DNA from: Nelumbo lutea
Lineage: Eukaryota > Streptophyta > Magnoliopsida > Proteales > Nelumbonaceae
Length of the DNA: 64,000 nt
Direction: 5' to 3'
NCBI GenBank assembly: GCA_022828595.1
Contig: JAKGHH010000004.1
Coordinates: 22,328,372 to 22,392,371, forward strand
In this document: in pieces, positions 45,902-58,762 of the stretch
Numbering within the stretch: position 1 is the stretch's first letter
Layout of the letters: each line of letters starts with the position of its first letter
Notes under the pieces: model-generated
What the model was told of the DNA's origin: nothing
What the model saw: the letters and a program-made list of their open reading frames with translations, nothing else
Database searches by the model: none
Program-made: the position numbers and the translations under genes

Positions 45902-46826
45902 GCACCCAACACGAGTGAATAATTGCAGGAGGAATTATGACTGTATTCTGTTTGCATCCCTTAAAATTAATAAAGCTGTTCGATCTCCTGTCTTGAATTT
46001 CCAGGTGGAGTATCCGGTGGATGTATCCAAGACATCAGATCAACAATTCAAACGGTGGCGCTACGTCTCCTACAATTTCACAATTGCATCTTTCTGGGCA
46101 CCCTATCTTGTCAAGGCAAAGCAAGCTGACCCCAACAGTCCCCTCTACACTGGCCTATACAATCTCTACCTCGATGAATTCAACGATGATTGGGCCACCC
46201 AGATCGACGAATTCGACTATGTTATCTTCTCCGCCGGCCACTGGTTCTTCCGGCCAACAATGTTCTATGAGAACGGCCAGCTCGTAGGGTGCTACTACTG
46301 CTTCAAAGAGAATGTCACAGACCTTACCATGTCCTACAGCTACAGAAAAGCCTTCCGGACTACATTTAGAGTCATTAACAGCTTAGAAAACTTCAAGGGC
46401 ATTACGTTTCTGAGGACCTTCTCTCCTTCACACTTTGAGAATGGCGAATGGAACAAGGGAGGGGACTGTGTGAGAACTAGACCCTTTATGAACAATGAAA
46501 CCCGTTTGGAGGGGATAACTTTGGAGCTGTACTTGACCCAATTTGAGGAATTCAAATATGCAGAGAGAGAAGGAAGGAAGAGAGGTTTGAGGTTTAGGTT
46601 GCTTGATACAACTCAAGCTATGCTACTGAGACCAGATGGGCATCCAAGCCGTTATGGGCACTGGGCCCATGAGAATGTCACTTTGTATAATGATTGTGTG
46701 CATTGGTGCTTGCCTGGGCCCATTGACACATGGAACGATTTCTTGCTTGAGATGTTGAAGATGGAAGGCAGAAGATCGTCTGAAGAGCGCCTGCACTTGA
46801 TTGACAGAAAGAATAGAATTAGGTAA
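43856..46826 (+). CDS. Trichome birefringence-like (TBL) polysaccharide O-acetyltransferase, 2 exons
   Basis: Exons 43856-44389 and 46005-46826 join in phase (L-S-R/V-E-Y-P) to a 451-residue protein; the intron has GT/AG ends. Residues 26-50 form a single signal-anchor membrane segment, as expected for a Golgi type II protein. The PMR5N domain begins at [17 protein letters not shown] and continues [13 protein letters not shown] and [14 protein letters not shown]. The esterase-like GDS motif is at 161-163 ([10 protein letters not shown]), and the C-terminal D-x-x-H is DCVH at 408-411 before [11 protein letters not shown]. Known role: TBL proteins transfer acetyl groups to cell-wall polymers. 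Sequence style is that of the TBL19-27 group (which includes xyloglucan and mannan acetyltransferases); the substrate here is not determined. Start chosen as the first ATG before the anchor. Confidence 0.93.
44519..44790 (+). mobile_element. GGTTTTCAAAACCGG-family MITE, copy 3, in the TBL intron
   Basis: It starts AGGTTTTCAGAACCGGACAG and ends with GTTCGTTATCCGATTTGATT and AAAAAACC. It lies 130 bp after the splice donor and accounts for part of the 1.6-kb intron. Confidence 0.6.
45350..45900. repeat. AT-rich repeat and microsatellite in the first TBL intron
   Basis: A degenerate AATTTGAATTGAATA-type repeat runs 45360-45680, and an (AT)n run lies at about 45871-45898. Confidence 0.5.
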
Positions 46827-47495
46827 GGGTATTTATTTTATTAAAATGGCAATTCTTATCTGTTTCTCTATTCAGATTTTGGAAAAGAAAAATAAATAAA
46901 TTCATCCAGAAGAATCTGGTGGTTATAAAAATGTAAAAGCATTCAATTAATCCATCAAATTATACAAGGTTTGGCTTGTGTGTTTGCACAACTGTGAAAG
47001 GGCTCTAGTTTGGCACTTACTGCAATTCTTAGCTTTTGCTCTGGCTCTTTGGTCTTTTCTCTAATGCGTTGCACAAAGAAGAGGTTCATTTGAAATGTGT
47101 TAATCACCAAATCTCCGTAGGAAAAATCCTTGACTGATATTGTAAACATGTAAAAGCAATGGTTAGAAGAATTTTGAATCAAATCCTTTAATTATGATTT
47201 TCAACTGACAAACCAAATGCTTTAAACCAAAATTCTGAACGTTTCTTGTGATTCAAGGAGAGGTCCGAGGAGAGATTTAGAACGATTGCCTTCCCTAGGC
47301 TGCTTAAAATCAGTGGACTCAACCTAAATCTTTTAAATGGATTGAACTTGGATTTTGAGCTTCAGGCTCCTCTTTCGGCTTAGACTTTCCTTAATTAGTT
47401 GTGTTTGACAAGTCCCAGTCCAAGATTCTAGATCATGGTCCGGGCCAAGTAACTAGTATTGTATATCCTTGTTCGTGCTTGCACATTCATCATTA
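46827..47495. other. 3' flank of the first TBL gene, no further gene seen
   Basis: Likely 3' UTR followed by AT-rich spacer. Nothing with a domain is visible on either strand. Confidence 0.4.
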
Positions 47496-47937
47496 AGCCC
47501 CGTTTGGGAGTGTTTATTGGATAAATAGGTGCATAGGATGAGTGATTATGAGTGTTCGGTGGAAAAGAGCTTCTTACAAATGGGGACTTAGTGAATAAAT
47601 AAGTACTTGTAGGATAAATAGTGTATCCATGCTCATGCTTGTAGTGCACCATTAAGCCCTAGTTTGGGAGTGCATATTGGATAAATAAGTGCTTATCCTA
47701 ATAATTGCTTACGAGTGTTAGGCAAAAACTATAATATGGGCAAAGATGGGCCAGAAACACAATAAGCACTTATTGAAAAAGTACTTGAAAATGAACCAAA
47801 AATTTTGGCTTCTCGAAAACGGGCTTATTTTCTAGAATAAGCACTTATCGGCTTCTTTCCCTAATGCATAAGTGCTTATTGGCGCATCCCAGCTTAAAAT
47901 AAGTGTTTAAAAATAAGCATTCCCAACAAGGGGCTAA
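47496..47937. mobile_element. MITE-like repeat (AAGCCCYRTTTGGGAGTG family), duplicated start
   Basis: AAGCCCCGTTTGGGAGTGTT at 47496 and AAGCCCTAGTTTGGGAGTGC at 47654 are two similar left ends. The right end AAATAAGCATTCCCAACAAG at about 47912-47935 is their complement. ATAAGTGCTTATT motifs fill the middle. A related copy lies at 58763-59325. Confidence 0.55.
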
Positions 47938-48186
47938 CTACCATGACCAAGCTATATGTTGACTAAATGCTATGGCTAGAACTAGATCCTTGCCTAAAAG
48001 TGGAATCATCGGTGGTAATCAATGGTGATAATAGGTGCATTAAAACTAGGGGTACAACTTTAGTTTGCCCATATAAGCATTTTAGACTGCTTCTGGCTCA
48101 GGCATTTGGGCCAAGCCCATTAAAATTTTGACAAAAACCTAACCCAAGCCCCTCCAAGTTGCACCTGCAGTTAAGAACAGAAATTA

Positions 48187-48696
48187 CGGTAAATTGCTGT
48201 AATCTCCCCTGAAGTTTAATAATTGCAATCGTTTCTCTTAAACTTTCTGACATAATTGCAAGTAGACCCTTTTGTTAGAATTCTCTATAAAGAAGTACGA
48301 AAATGTCCAAAATACCCATACAGTTACTTTTGATCAAAATGTTTATTTTCCAAAAATTTCTCCTCGTATGAATCAGTAGCCAAGCCCTTCCAATCTTTAT
48401 TTCTGAATCAACTATTTCTAACCCTTCATATCAATCAATCAAAGGTGAAGATGCAACTTTAAATTCTCTATTTTTTATTGTTTATAAAGTATGTATTGCT
48501 CTTTTTTGGGTAAAAACTAGCTTTGATAATTGCATGGGTATTTTGGACATTTTCATACATTTTGTTAGATGATTCTCACAGAGGGGGTCTATTTGTCATA
48601 TGTCAAAAGTTTAGGGGAGGTAATTGCAATTATCAAATTTCAGGGGAGGTTTCACGAATGGTTAGAAACGTCAGGGGAGGTTTTAGCAATTTACCC
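48187..48696. mobile_element. Fold-back Mutator-type MITE with near-perfect 9-bp target duplication
   Basis: Ends CGGTAAATTGCTGTAATC and TTTTAGCAATTTACCC are inverted; inner TCCCCTGAAGTTT/GTCAGGGGAGG and AAATGTCCAAAATACCCAT/ATGGGTATTTTGGACATTTT also pair. Flanks are CAGAAATTA (48178-48186) and TAGAAATTA (48697-48705), 8 of 9 identical. Confidence 0.75.
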
Positions 48697-48838
48697 TAGA
48701 AATTAAAATAATGCATTCAACCTACCCCTCTTGAACTTTATAAGTCTGGTTGAGATTTGGTAACCCTAACCTAGAAGCCAAGTCTTAGAAAAAAAATTGG
48801 AAGTCAAGTTAGATAAACTAGTTTATTTTTTCTATTTC

Positions 48839-48877
<39 letters not shown>

Positions 48878-50803
48878 TTATATAATTTAAAATTTTTTTA
48901 ATCAAATCGAATTTGAATTAGATATCCTAACACATAAATGGATCGAATACAGATATCACAGATTATTATTGGATCATATTTGAATAGACGCCATCTGAAT
49001 TTGAATTTGATCAATTAAACCATTATGGCACATAGGTCTCAGCTGCAAGGTTTGGCTGGTGGCAGCTTGGAAGTTGAAGGCAAATTCAAGCCCATCAAAC
49101 TCAAATTTGTTTGCGAGTCGGCCCATTAAGTTATAACCTTAGCCATGACTGCACTTCGAGAGGATGGGATTATGATTGTAGAAAGATACGATATCCAAAA
49201 AAACTTGTAACCAATCGGGTGATATTTATCAAAATTCACATATGAGTTGTGATCAATCAAAACTCTTCAAATACTATATTTTTTCGGCACCCTAAATTTT
49301 CTCATTCCCATAAAACTGAACAGTTAAACCCTCCCCCTCCCTAAAAAATAATAATAATAAATACAAAGAAAAAAAAATGCTTGGAGCCAATAGATTCCAT
49401 TTTATATGACATGGCAATAAAAGGAATGAAAAAAAAAATCAAATCAAATATATCAGATTATCACTCCCTTTCACTTCATCTCATATTAAAAGCGAAAACA
49501 AATCAATCCTTTCGCTGCTGCCAATTCACAGATGATTTCATTTCTCACTCCAAATAATCCAACTTTCCTGTTAAGCTGACCAACAAACCCCATATCATTG
49601 TATTCTAGATGTCCAATCCATACAATAATGTGGTGAGCATGATCAGATTAACATTAGCAGACCAACCTATATATACTGTTAATGTGTTATGGGGAAATGG
49701 CGTGTTGATTAGAAAAATCCTTTAACAAAGCACTCAATTGAATACACATTTGATGGGCTTTGTTTGTCGTGTCTTTCCTACAGAGTGGATGACCAAACCA
49801 TCTTTATATTAAGTTTTTGTCATGTTGTGATTGGTTAGCATTCAATCGCATTTCTCCAGCTATGCCATTTCAGAGAACAAACAGCAAGGAAAAGTACACA
49901 GTTCAATGCAAACTAAATTGTTCCTTTCCTCTTGTTACAGGTCCCTTGTCAACATCCATCTTCAGTCTCTTTTCTTCTTTTAGGGTTGTCAATCGACTCA
50001 AAAAAAAAAAAAGTCTGTACCCAATTCGGTATCCAATCAAATTATCCTATATTTCAATATTAGAATTTGCATTATATTTGAATGTAAATTTAACCCCATT
50101 TGGTATGATATTAAAAGAACTTTGACCAATCAATCTCTCCGAATGAATATTGAGGAATACCACCTGATTGCATACAATTTTTATGTACCCGTTAATTAGT
50201 TATTAACTTTTCCAATATCATAGTCAGACCTATATATATTATATGCAATTATATAAAATCTATAGCCAATAAACTTGCTATTTTAGGTTTATATACACTC
50301 GCTATATATGTATAAGTTAAAATTAATTGGTTTTTTTTTTTTTAATTTGTGTCATTTTCAGCACAATAAGTTGCATTGGATGCGAACTCAATCCAAATCT
50401 GATATTGGATTCGGATCCAAAAAATACGATAATCAGATTATTAGATGTAGATATGCATGGATCCAACCTAAATCCAATCCGATTACAGGCTTCCGTTCTC
50501 CATTCTAACTAATTTTTGCTGATATGAACCATGAATCTTGAGGACGTAGTGGCCTTACTCGTGAGGTATTATTGGCAGCTGATTAAAGATGATTAGCATG
50601 GCTCACCTAACTAATGACATGATCATGGTGGGGTATGCCATATTTAAGCATCATGAAAGCTTGACCACAACCAACCTGACATGATTATGATATCAATTGA
50701 TAATTTAATTAAAGTGGTATACTCATAACTCGTTAATTTTATTTAGTGGAGAAACAGAGGTGCTGGCATTTCAGACCGACCTCTTTTTTTCATACAGTTC
50801 TAA
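48697..50803. other. Intergenic AT-rich DNA, no gene recognised
   Basis: Contains an (AT)n/T-run at 48844-48880 and several poly-A/T tracts (49325-49440, 50000, 50330). No supported coding region. Confidence 0.4.
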
Positions 50804-51059
50804 GGTCCGTTTGGTATGCAGTTAGAATTGGAATGGTTCATTCCTATAATCTATTTAATTCATATAGGAATAGGAGTCAGCAGGAACGAGATTTCATTCC
50901 CAAAGGAGGGGTAGGGAATGTCTATTCTCTGAAATAGAGGAATGTCATTCCATCAAGAATGAGAATGAGATTCTGATTCCACCCAATCAAACAGTTAGAA
51001 TCGGAATAGTCCATTCGAATTCGATTCTAAACCCTTATTCTCACGAACCAAACAGGATC
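50804..51059. mobile_element. Tourist/Harbinger-like MITE, 256 bp
   Basis: Ends GGTCCGTTTGGTATGCAG and CACGAACCAAACAGGATC are inverted repeats. TAA flanks both sides (50801-50803 and 51060-51062). The body is rich in GGAATGG/CCATTCC motifs. Confidence 0.7.
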
Positions 51060-51204
51060 TAAATATGAAACCATCATTTAAAATAGAACAATAATGCATC
51101 TACAATGATTTTCAGGAAATAAGAAAAGAACCAACTTCACGATTTTAAGACTTAGCCTCTATTGCCATTTGTTATGTTGAATCACAAGGTTGGATAGGAT
51201 GATT

Positions 51205-52165
51205 TATTGAGGATCAATTTGGTTTGCAGGAATAGGGGTTTGGAATCAGAATGGTCCATTTTAATTTCAACTGTTTGATTAAGCATTATTCAGTTAAAAC
51301 TGAAAAACCGAACAAAAATTTTTGGTTTTTTTGGTTTTGTTATTTTGGTTTTTGGTTAATTTGGTTTGTTTGTTTTTTTTTTCATTTTTAAATATTTCAG
51401 TTTCGGTTTCAGTTGTTAGGATTAGAAATTCGATTAATTGAAAAAACCGAATTAACCAAACTTCGCTATATAGCATGTAATATATAATATATTATATTTA
51501 ATATATATATATATATATAATAAAATATATTTATATATTATATGTTATGATATATAATATATAATATAGTATATATTTTTGGAATTCAATTTTAACCGAA
51601 TTAACCAAAAACCAAACTAAAAATTTTGGTTCCGCTTATTTCAGTTTTCCTCTAATTTTGTTTCAATTTTCATTTTCTAATTTAGTTTTTAAATTTTTGG
51701 TTTATTCGGTTTGGTTTTTAATCAAATAAACCGAATGCTCACCCTTACCTATTCCCATTCCTGATGAAATGGCATTCCCTCTCAGAATGAAATCCCATTC
51801 TAAGGTCCCATTTGGTTCATGGGAACAGTGGTCTGGAATCGGAATCAGAAAAAGCTATCCTGATTCAAACTGTTTGGTTGGGTGGAATCAGAATCCCATT
51901 TTCATTCCTGCTATTCCCCCATTTGAGGGAATGCCCCTCCCTTGAGAATGAAATCCTATTCCTGCTGATTCCAATTTCCATTCCTGTCTGATCCAAACAG
52001 ACTATGGAAATGGACCATTCCGATTCCAACTGCAAACCAAATGGACCCCAACTAATTTTAATTCTGATTCCAATTTCTGCCTAAACCAAACAGACCATAA
52101 AATTTGACTATTTTGAGAAAAAATTTTGATTCCAATTCTAACTGAGAATCAAACAGACCCTGAAT
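51205..52165. mobile_element. Cluster of nested GGTCYGTTTGGT-type MITEs
   Basis: Starts at 51210 and 51804 (GGTCCCATTTGGTTCATGGG after TAA) and several ends (CCAAATGGACC near 52045, CCAAACAGACC near 52095 and 52155) show stacked copies. Within the first, an element with CATTCAG/AAAACTGAAAAACCGAAC and AATAAACCGAATGCTCACCC ends (about 51283-51745) has inserted and includes an AT-rich core. Confidence 0.5.
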
Positions 52166-52169
52166 TTAT

Positions 52170-53954
52170 TCGACTCCTGGCCTTGGTTTTCAAATCTCAC
52201 TTAAACAGTTGTTGATAATTGAGATCATTTGGTCCACCTTTTCCCTTCCTTTCTCCTTCTCCCTTTTGTTTCACTCACTGTGAAGGTGCAACTCTCTAAT
52301 AATGAATTGTATTTCAACCAATTAGCTACGATCGAAGAGACTGCACATTAATTAATAAACTTGTTGGCCTGGAGCATGAAGGAAAAGAAATGTGGTCCAA
52401 TTGGATCAACTAGTCATCCTTTTTTTTAAAAAAAAAAAGAAAAAAAAAAAATCTCTTAGAGGAATCGTTTTGTCAGTCGGTACAGGTCATCCATTAGATT
52501 CAGTAGGCAGTAGTGCCCTCTTAACTGGCTATAGTTCTCTAACTCCGGATCTATCAAAGGGCAGCACTATACCCAACCTAGGAAGTGAAAATTTTCAACT
52601 TAAATGGCAGCAACCGAAAAACTTAAACAATAAGCTTAAAAATGGCTTTTGTTTATTTATTTATTTTTTCTGAAAATGCTGGAATTTGGGGCAATAATAA
52701 AGGCTAGGGTCAGGGAGAAGAACACATGAAACCCTAATAACCCCACTTATGTTGCCATGTGAAAGATTCCTAATTGCTCAGACATATCCAAACCTAATTC
52801 ATCCTTTCTCAAGTGATTAAACTCTTTTACCATTAAGTACTCTACCTTTTAATAGAGAAAAAACTCAAAAAGTGGCTAGCTTGTTCCCTTTCTTTTGCCT
52901 TTTGCTCGTAAGAATTGAAGGATAGGACACACTAACACAGACCACTCTTCTATTTTAATTAATAGTTGCTACAGTATTTAATTAATTCGAGTAGAATAAC
53001 CAGAATTTATTAGTAAACTTAAACCTTCTTTAGGGGTGCTAGCTACTACCTAGCTAGCCACATGGGTGGCCATCTATCTATATATTTATATATATTCTTT
53101 TTAACACCAACTGACGAACACTAAAAGAGTTGAATTGGTTGGTGATCTTCTATAGCTTGTTTATTTATCAAAACGCAAATGTTTCGCTTTGTCATTTTGT
53201 GTTTACGAGGAGAGGGCTGTGAGCCTTACAATTTGCACTCCTCGAAACACACTCACCAACTCTGCCACCCCGTTTCGCCATTTTTTGAACTAAAAGCCAC
53301 CACCATTTTACCTTACAAAACAATCCAAGGACCATCTACAACATATAAAAAAATGTGGTAAGGTCATTGTTATTGGATTCAAGCCGAGTCGGGGTGACGG
53401 GTTGACGGGTTGCCCAATAGCTAAACCTGACTTAAACCCCAGAAAACCCAAACCCGAGAATGAGGGGCATTAGTTGGGTCCAAGTTAAAGCGCGCAGGCC
53501 AATTAGTTGAATTTCTAGGTCTCAAATGGATTTCGGAAATCGACAACCCGCCTAACTCCACATGTTGCCATTCTAGAGAGCTGGTATAACTGAATTTCAT
53601 CACCACTTAACCCCACCTAAAAGAAAAAAGGAAAAATACTAAGAAAAAAACAACGAACCTTCCACCCACATAACATAAGAACAGAGAAAGAAAGGCAGAA
53701 AGCTATGCACTCATCGCCAAAACAAAGCAAGCACGCACAGTTTCTCCTTTTGGTAAGTCGGAAGTCCCTTTAACGCTTAATGGAAATTCGAGAGATTGGT
53801 TGAGGTGTCCTTTCTTTCTTCCCTTTTCTTTTTCTCTTTTATACTTCTTTGCATCATTTGCAATTCAAACCACAAGTACCGCCTTCTTCTTCTAGCATTC
53901 TGAACCCATATTTGCATTAATTCTATTCAACCTTTCGTCCATTATTCCTTTTCA
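52170..53954. other. Spacer and promoter region of the second TBL gene
   Basis: No gene is recognised. The part from about 53450 to 53954 is duplicated upstream of the broken third TBL copy (61810-62310), so it probably contains the ancestral promoter and 5' UTR. Shared blocks include GCATTAGTTGGGTC, GAATTTCATCACCAC and GAAAGCTATGCAC. Confidence 0.6.
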
Positions 53955-56900
53955 ATGAAGCTTCAATTCTGGCTGAATCATCTCCTTGAGAAAAGCCAAA
54001 CACTTGTTCAAAAGACACAAAAAAGAGTTCTTGTAGCAATCACAGCCCTGATTCTTGTAACCATCGTACCTCTTTATTATCCGTTCCTTGGCTATTTCCC
54101 TTCATTCTTATGGAACAATTCTTCTCAGTCATCACCGTCTTCTTCCTCCTTCAACACTGTAAAGAATACAAAAGGCGCAGCATCAACCACACAATGTGAC
54201 ATTTTTACAGGAGAATGGGTTCCGAACCCGGAGGCGCCTTATTACACCAATCTGAGTTGTTGGGCGATCCACGAACACCAGAATTGCATGAAGTATGGAA
54301 GGCCTGATACTGAGTTCATGAAATGGAGGTGGAAACCAAACGACTGTGAGCTACCCATCTTCAACCCGGCTAAGTTCCTTCAACTTGTCACCGGCAAGTC
54401 CTTGGCTTTCGTCGGAGATTCTGTGGCCAGAAACCAGATGCAGTCTTTGATATGCCTCTTATCCAGGGTAAACCTTCCATCACCTATGCTTTACATATAA
54501 GATATATTGTGATTTCTCTTTAGCTTTCATTAATGCTTTTGTTCAAGTTAATTTATTGAAACAATAAATGTTAGTTGTTTTATTTCCTCAAAATTCACAA
54601 CTCTTCAAGAGTAGTTGTCTTTGTGCTTGCATGCATGTGATGTGCTCGACTGGAACTAATCTCGAACTCAAAGCTAATTAAATCTGTTTCAAAATTTTTA
54701 TCTAGCATTTTGCAAAGATATTGCCATTAACAGATCTGTGGGTTTTGGTTGAGAACTGGTTTTGAAGTTAAAGCCTTGTTTGGTTTCTTCTGATCATTGA
54801 ATCGATCAATGGATAGTTCCTTGTTGGTCCATGAGCACTACTGCAACCAAGTTGCCAGAATGGCCACTCTGTTAAAATATAAAAACAATTAATAAGGAAG
54901 CTGTTGATCACTTGATATAGATTAATAAACTGATCTATGTGCCCTGTAAGAGGATATGAGATATCCATTCCCCATGTACTGAAAAACTAATAAACAAAGA
55001 CAACTTGTGGCATTGATAATTAATAGCAACTCTTACATCATAACAACTAGGATATTAAGTCAATAAGATGGATATGTATAAGATATTACATTAAACAAAT
55101 AGCTTAATGCAATTGTAATGACCAAAATAACCCTGTCAGTTGGAATGTTGCGTCTTAGTTGGAAGTACTGTGAGGAATGATAGAGTACACACTAGTGTTT
55201 ACACTTTGTCTCAACATGGAAATTGGAAGCAGAACTCCACATATATAGAGCAATTCTCTTGGAATTAATTAATCTGGATGAAGCTTGAAGCTAGCTATCT
55301 CCACGTATATTGATCATATATACATAATTGCACGTACGTACATCCAGATATTTACCCAAAATTAACTAGAAATCAAGGGTATTAATGTAAGAGATTAAGA
55401 TTAATTAATGCATGATAATCCTAGTACTAGTCTCCTCTTGTTAGAGATGAGATGAACTCAATTCCCACTTACATGTGTTTGTGTAGTCTATTGTAAATCT
55501 GTAATATGTAAGGGTGCTGTCATTACCAAAGCATCTCCATGTCAAAAGACATAAGCACTCTTAATGTGGACACGTGGGCACAATTATTAACTAAATGACT
55601 TCTCCCCATATCCCTAATCTTATCACACGTGCAGTATTGTAATGCAAGGTGAAATATAAATCAAGAATGGAGAGTGCCAGGATTAGAAGTTGACTGGGTT
55701 TAACTTGAATCATCAAGACTAATTGATAATTAGCTATAGACGGGCATAGTTTACCTAACTATGAAAAATAAATTAAAAAAAATAAAGAAAAACCAAGGAG
55801 AGGTCACGTTTGAGGCTGACAATTGACATTCACAGGGGCCTATATGCATGCTGCATATTAATGCACTCACAAGCATCATATGGTTGTGGGATTTCATATT
55901 TGACCCGATTCATCTGGAATCTGGAAAAAAAAAACCCGAACAGAGAGGTGTTGCAGTTGCCATTTGATTCCCCCACCCCACACCTTTATATCCTGGATTT
56001 ATAGATAGGGGGAGTAATTGAAGGAGATTGTCGGGTCTAGACTCTAGGGGTCAATGGACCGGTAGATGCGGATCTAGGGCACCCAATTGCCTCATTTTCA
56101 CGTTGATTGATTTCATGCCTTTTTTTTTAGTTTTATGTATATTTAAATGTGTGGCGTGCTAACTTGAAACTTCCAATAATAAAAATAAAAAGAAATCACA
56201 CATCAACGTTTTGATGGAGAGAAAACAAGGAATTAATTAATTATACACATATGTAAACCTGTGGACGTAGTTTGCCGTATCACACACTACTCAAGCTGGG
56301 GTGCTCATTGCCAAAACGCATCGGGCCAGAACAGAACTCTGAGTTCTGACCTGTTGGGATTTTATAAGCTGGGCTATTTGGGCTTCCACTTTCAACCCCA
56401 TCAGTAAATGGGTGCTTGAATTTTGTTCTGATCAGGCCCAAACTGAGTTGAAGTCGAGCCCAAGCCCAAAGAAGAGAGATCACAGCCTCACAGCATTGCA
56501 GATTGCAGAGCATGACTTGTTTTCTCTCATCATCCCTAACAAGTAACAAATTATTGTTTTCATGTCATGTCACATGTGTATAGGTGGAATATCCAGTGGA
56601 TGTTTCATACACAGCGGATGAACACTTCAAGCGCTGGAAATATATGAGCTACAATTTCACCATTGCCAGCTTCTGGACCCCCTTTCTTGTTAAAGCAGAG
56701 GAAACCGAGGCCGACGGTCCCACCAAAACCGGCCTTTTCAATCTCTACCTCGATGAGTTCGACCCAGAATGGACCACCCAGATTGACGATTTCGATTACC
56801 TCATCATCTCTGCCGGCCACTGGTTCTTCCGACCAGGCATGTATTATGAGAAGGGTCAGCTGGTGGGGTGCCGCTACTGTCTCATAGAGAATGTCACAGA

Positions 56901-57387
56901 CCTCCCCATGTCCTACGGTTACACAAAAGCCATTCACACTGCCTTCAGAGCCATCAACAGCTTAGAAAGCTTCAAGGGAGTGACGATTCTCAGGACATTT
57001 GCGCCTTCACACTTTGAGAATGGTTTATGGAACCAGGGAGGGAATTGTTTGAGGAGAAGGCCGTATAGGAGCAAGGAGAAGCGTTTAGATGGGACGGATT
57101 TAGAGCTGTATAGGATCCAGGTGGAGGAGTTCAAGGTTGCAGCAGAGAGAGGAGGAAAGAGAGGGTTGAAATTTAGGTTGCTTGATACAACCCAAGCTTC
57201 GTTATTAAGACCAGATGGACACCCTAGTCGATATGGGCACTGGCCTCATGAGAATGTTACTTTGTATAACGATTGTGTGCATTGGTGCTTGCCTGGGCCA
57301 ATTGACACCTGGAACGATTTCCTGCTTGACATGTTGAAAATGGAGGAGAGGTCTCACGCTGCCAACTTAAAGAAGGTAACTAGGTAG
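53955..57387 (+). CDS. Trichome birefringence-like (TBL) polysaccharide O-acetyltransferase, 2 exons, second copy
   Basis: Exons 53955-54467 and 56584-57387 join in the same phase and at the same codon as the first TBL gene, giving 438 residues. One membrane anchor lies at about 24-48 ([20 protein letters not shown]). A Ser-rich stem follows, then [30 protein letters not shown] and [14 protein letters not shown]. The GDS motif is at 154-156 ([10 protein letters not shown]) and DCVH at 401-404 before [11 protein letters not shown]. Enzyme role and location are inferred from the family as for the first gene. The intron is 2116 bp. It shares most of exon 2 with the first gene but the N-terminus differs. 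It is the closest relative of the broken copy at 62.3 kb. Confidence 0.93.
54468..56583. other. Intron of the second TBL gene
   Basis: GTAAAC donor and TATAG acceptor. AT-rich with no coding trace; it lacks the MITE seen in the first gene's intron. Confidence 0.75.
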
Positions 57388-58762
57388 GGCTATTCATTAT
57401 TTAATGGTGTAATTCTTCTTAATTGTTCCTCGCCTCTGCAGGTCTTGTATCACATCGGATGTGTACATGTACAAATATTTATTTGATCCTAGTGTAAGCA
57501 TACAAACATTGTTTTTGGCTTTGGCTTCAAAGTTTTCTTAAGGCTTTGGGTTGGGTTCCCTACTTAGCTCAGCTTTCTTAAGCCCATGGACATTGTCAGG
57601 TACAATTTTAAGCTCAAAATTTACAATCACACAACTCCATTATTCAAAAACAAAAACCTGGTTCAAACATTAATATCGATCGTCATAAATAAAAAGAAAT
57701 TAATTTGTTCTTTACGCCAAAAGGCAAAATTTCATTCAAAATACTCGGTGAGTACAGTCAGAATCAATCACTTGTCGGAGAAAAGGACACTCCTACCTGG
57801 TACAAGCACCCGAAATTGAAGGTGCGCGCGCATGTCTTGCTAATTCCTTGTTGCAACACTTCATACTAAAACCTCACTGAGTATTGGGAGAATTTGGTAA
57901 AAGGATTTCTCTGCAGTCGGCTAAGATCATGTTGATTCACCGAGGGGTGAGGTAATGTACCCAATACAGAATTAATGATAATTTACACATTTCTCTCAAA
58001 AATAATATGATCCATATTCAAATCAGATGCTAATTTCAAAGCTTCCAAAAGGGCTCAAGCTTCACTTTCCAAAGGAGTGCAGGTAGCGAGATTAATAGAT
58101 CGAGCAACAAGAAGATTCTCCAAAAATAAATTAAATTACAAGAGGACGTGTAGCAACTAGAATATAATTTCTAACAAAGGTGGCCTGAGTTGAGCCTTTT
58201 ATCAAACAACTGAGTTCAAATACAACAGACAGCAAACTGAACTAGCTAGCTAGCATGGCTGGTTGGCAGTGTGAAGACTATTGAACTCAATCTTCAAATT
58301 CTGTTCATGACTTCATGTTTTGGATAACCACAAATTTGATCAGAAGTAATCGACTACAAAACCACGAACTAAACAAAAAGTACTTCCAAGATGGAAAATC
58401 TGCCTCAGAGATGAATAAAAGTTCAAATCAATTTTTTTCCCTGATTTGGATTTTGTTCCAGTAAATGACCCGGAGGCTGACGCATGTTAATCCTATAAGA
58501 AACTTGCATTTTGGTCCCTGTTATGTAGAACTATAAGAAAAAAAAATTGAATTACATGTTTACCTAGCTTTGATAAGACCTAATTTTCTAGGGAAAGGTA
58601 CATACTTCTCCATCATATTCTGTATTGTCTTTTTTATTTTATGGTTATATTCTGTCTAAGTTGTGAAAAAAGAAATTAATACTCCTTCAGAACTTGGATT
58701 CTTAGTAATCCTCTAGCAAGTATCAAATTCCTCGCTAAAGTATAAAACCTCTAATAGAAATA
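57388..58762. other. Spacer after the second TBL gene, no gene recognised
   Basis: AT-rich sequence. Around 57880-58140 a minus-strand trace could be old LINE-like RNase H sequence, but it is too weak to call. Confidence 0.4.

Noticed and set aside
45831..46004. In-frame extension upstream of TBL exon 2
   Set aside because: The TTTCCAG acceptor at 46004 and exact match of the exon junction with the second TBL gene show this is intron.
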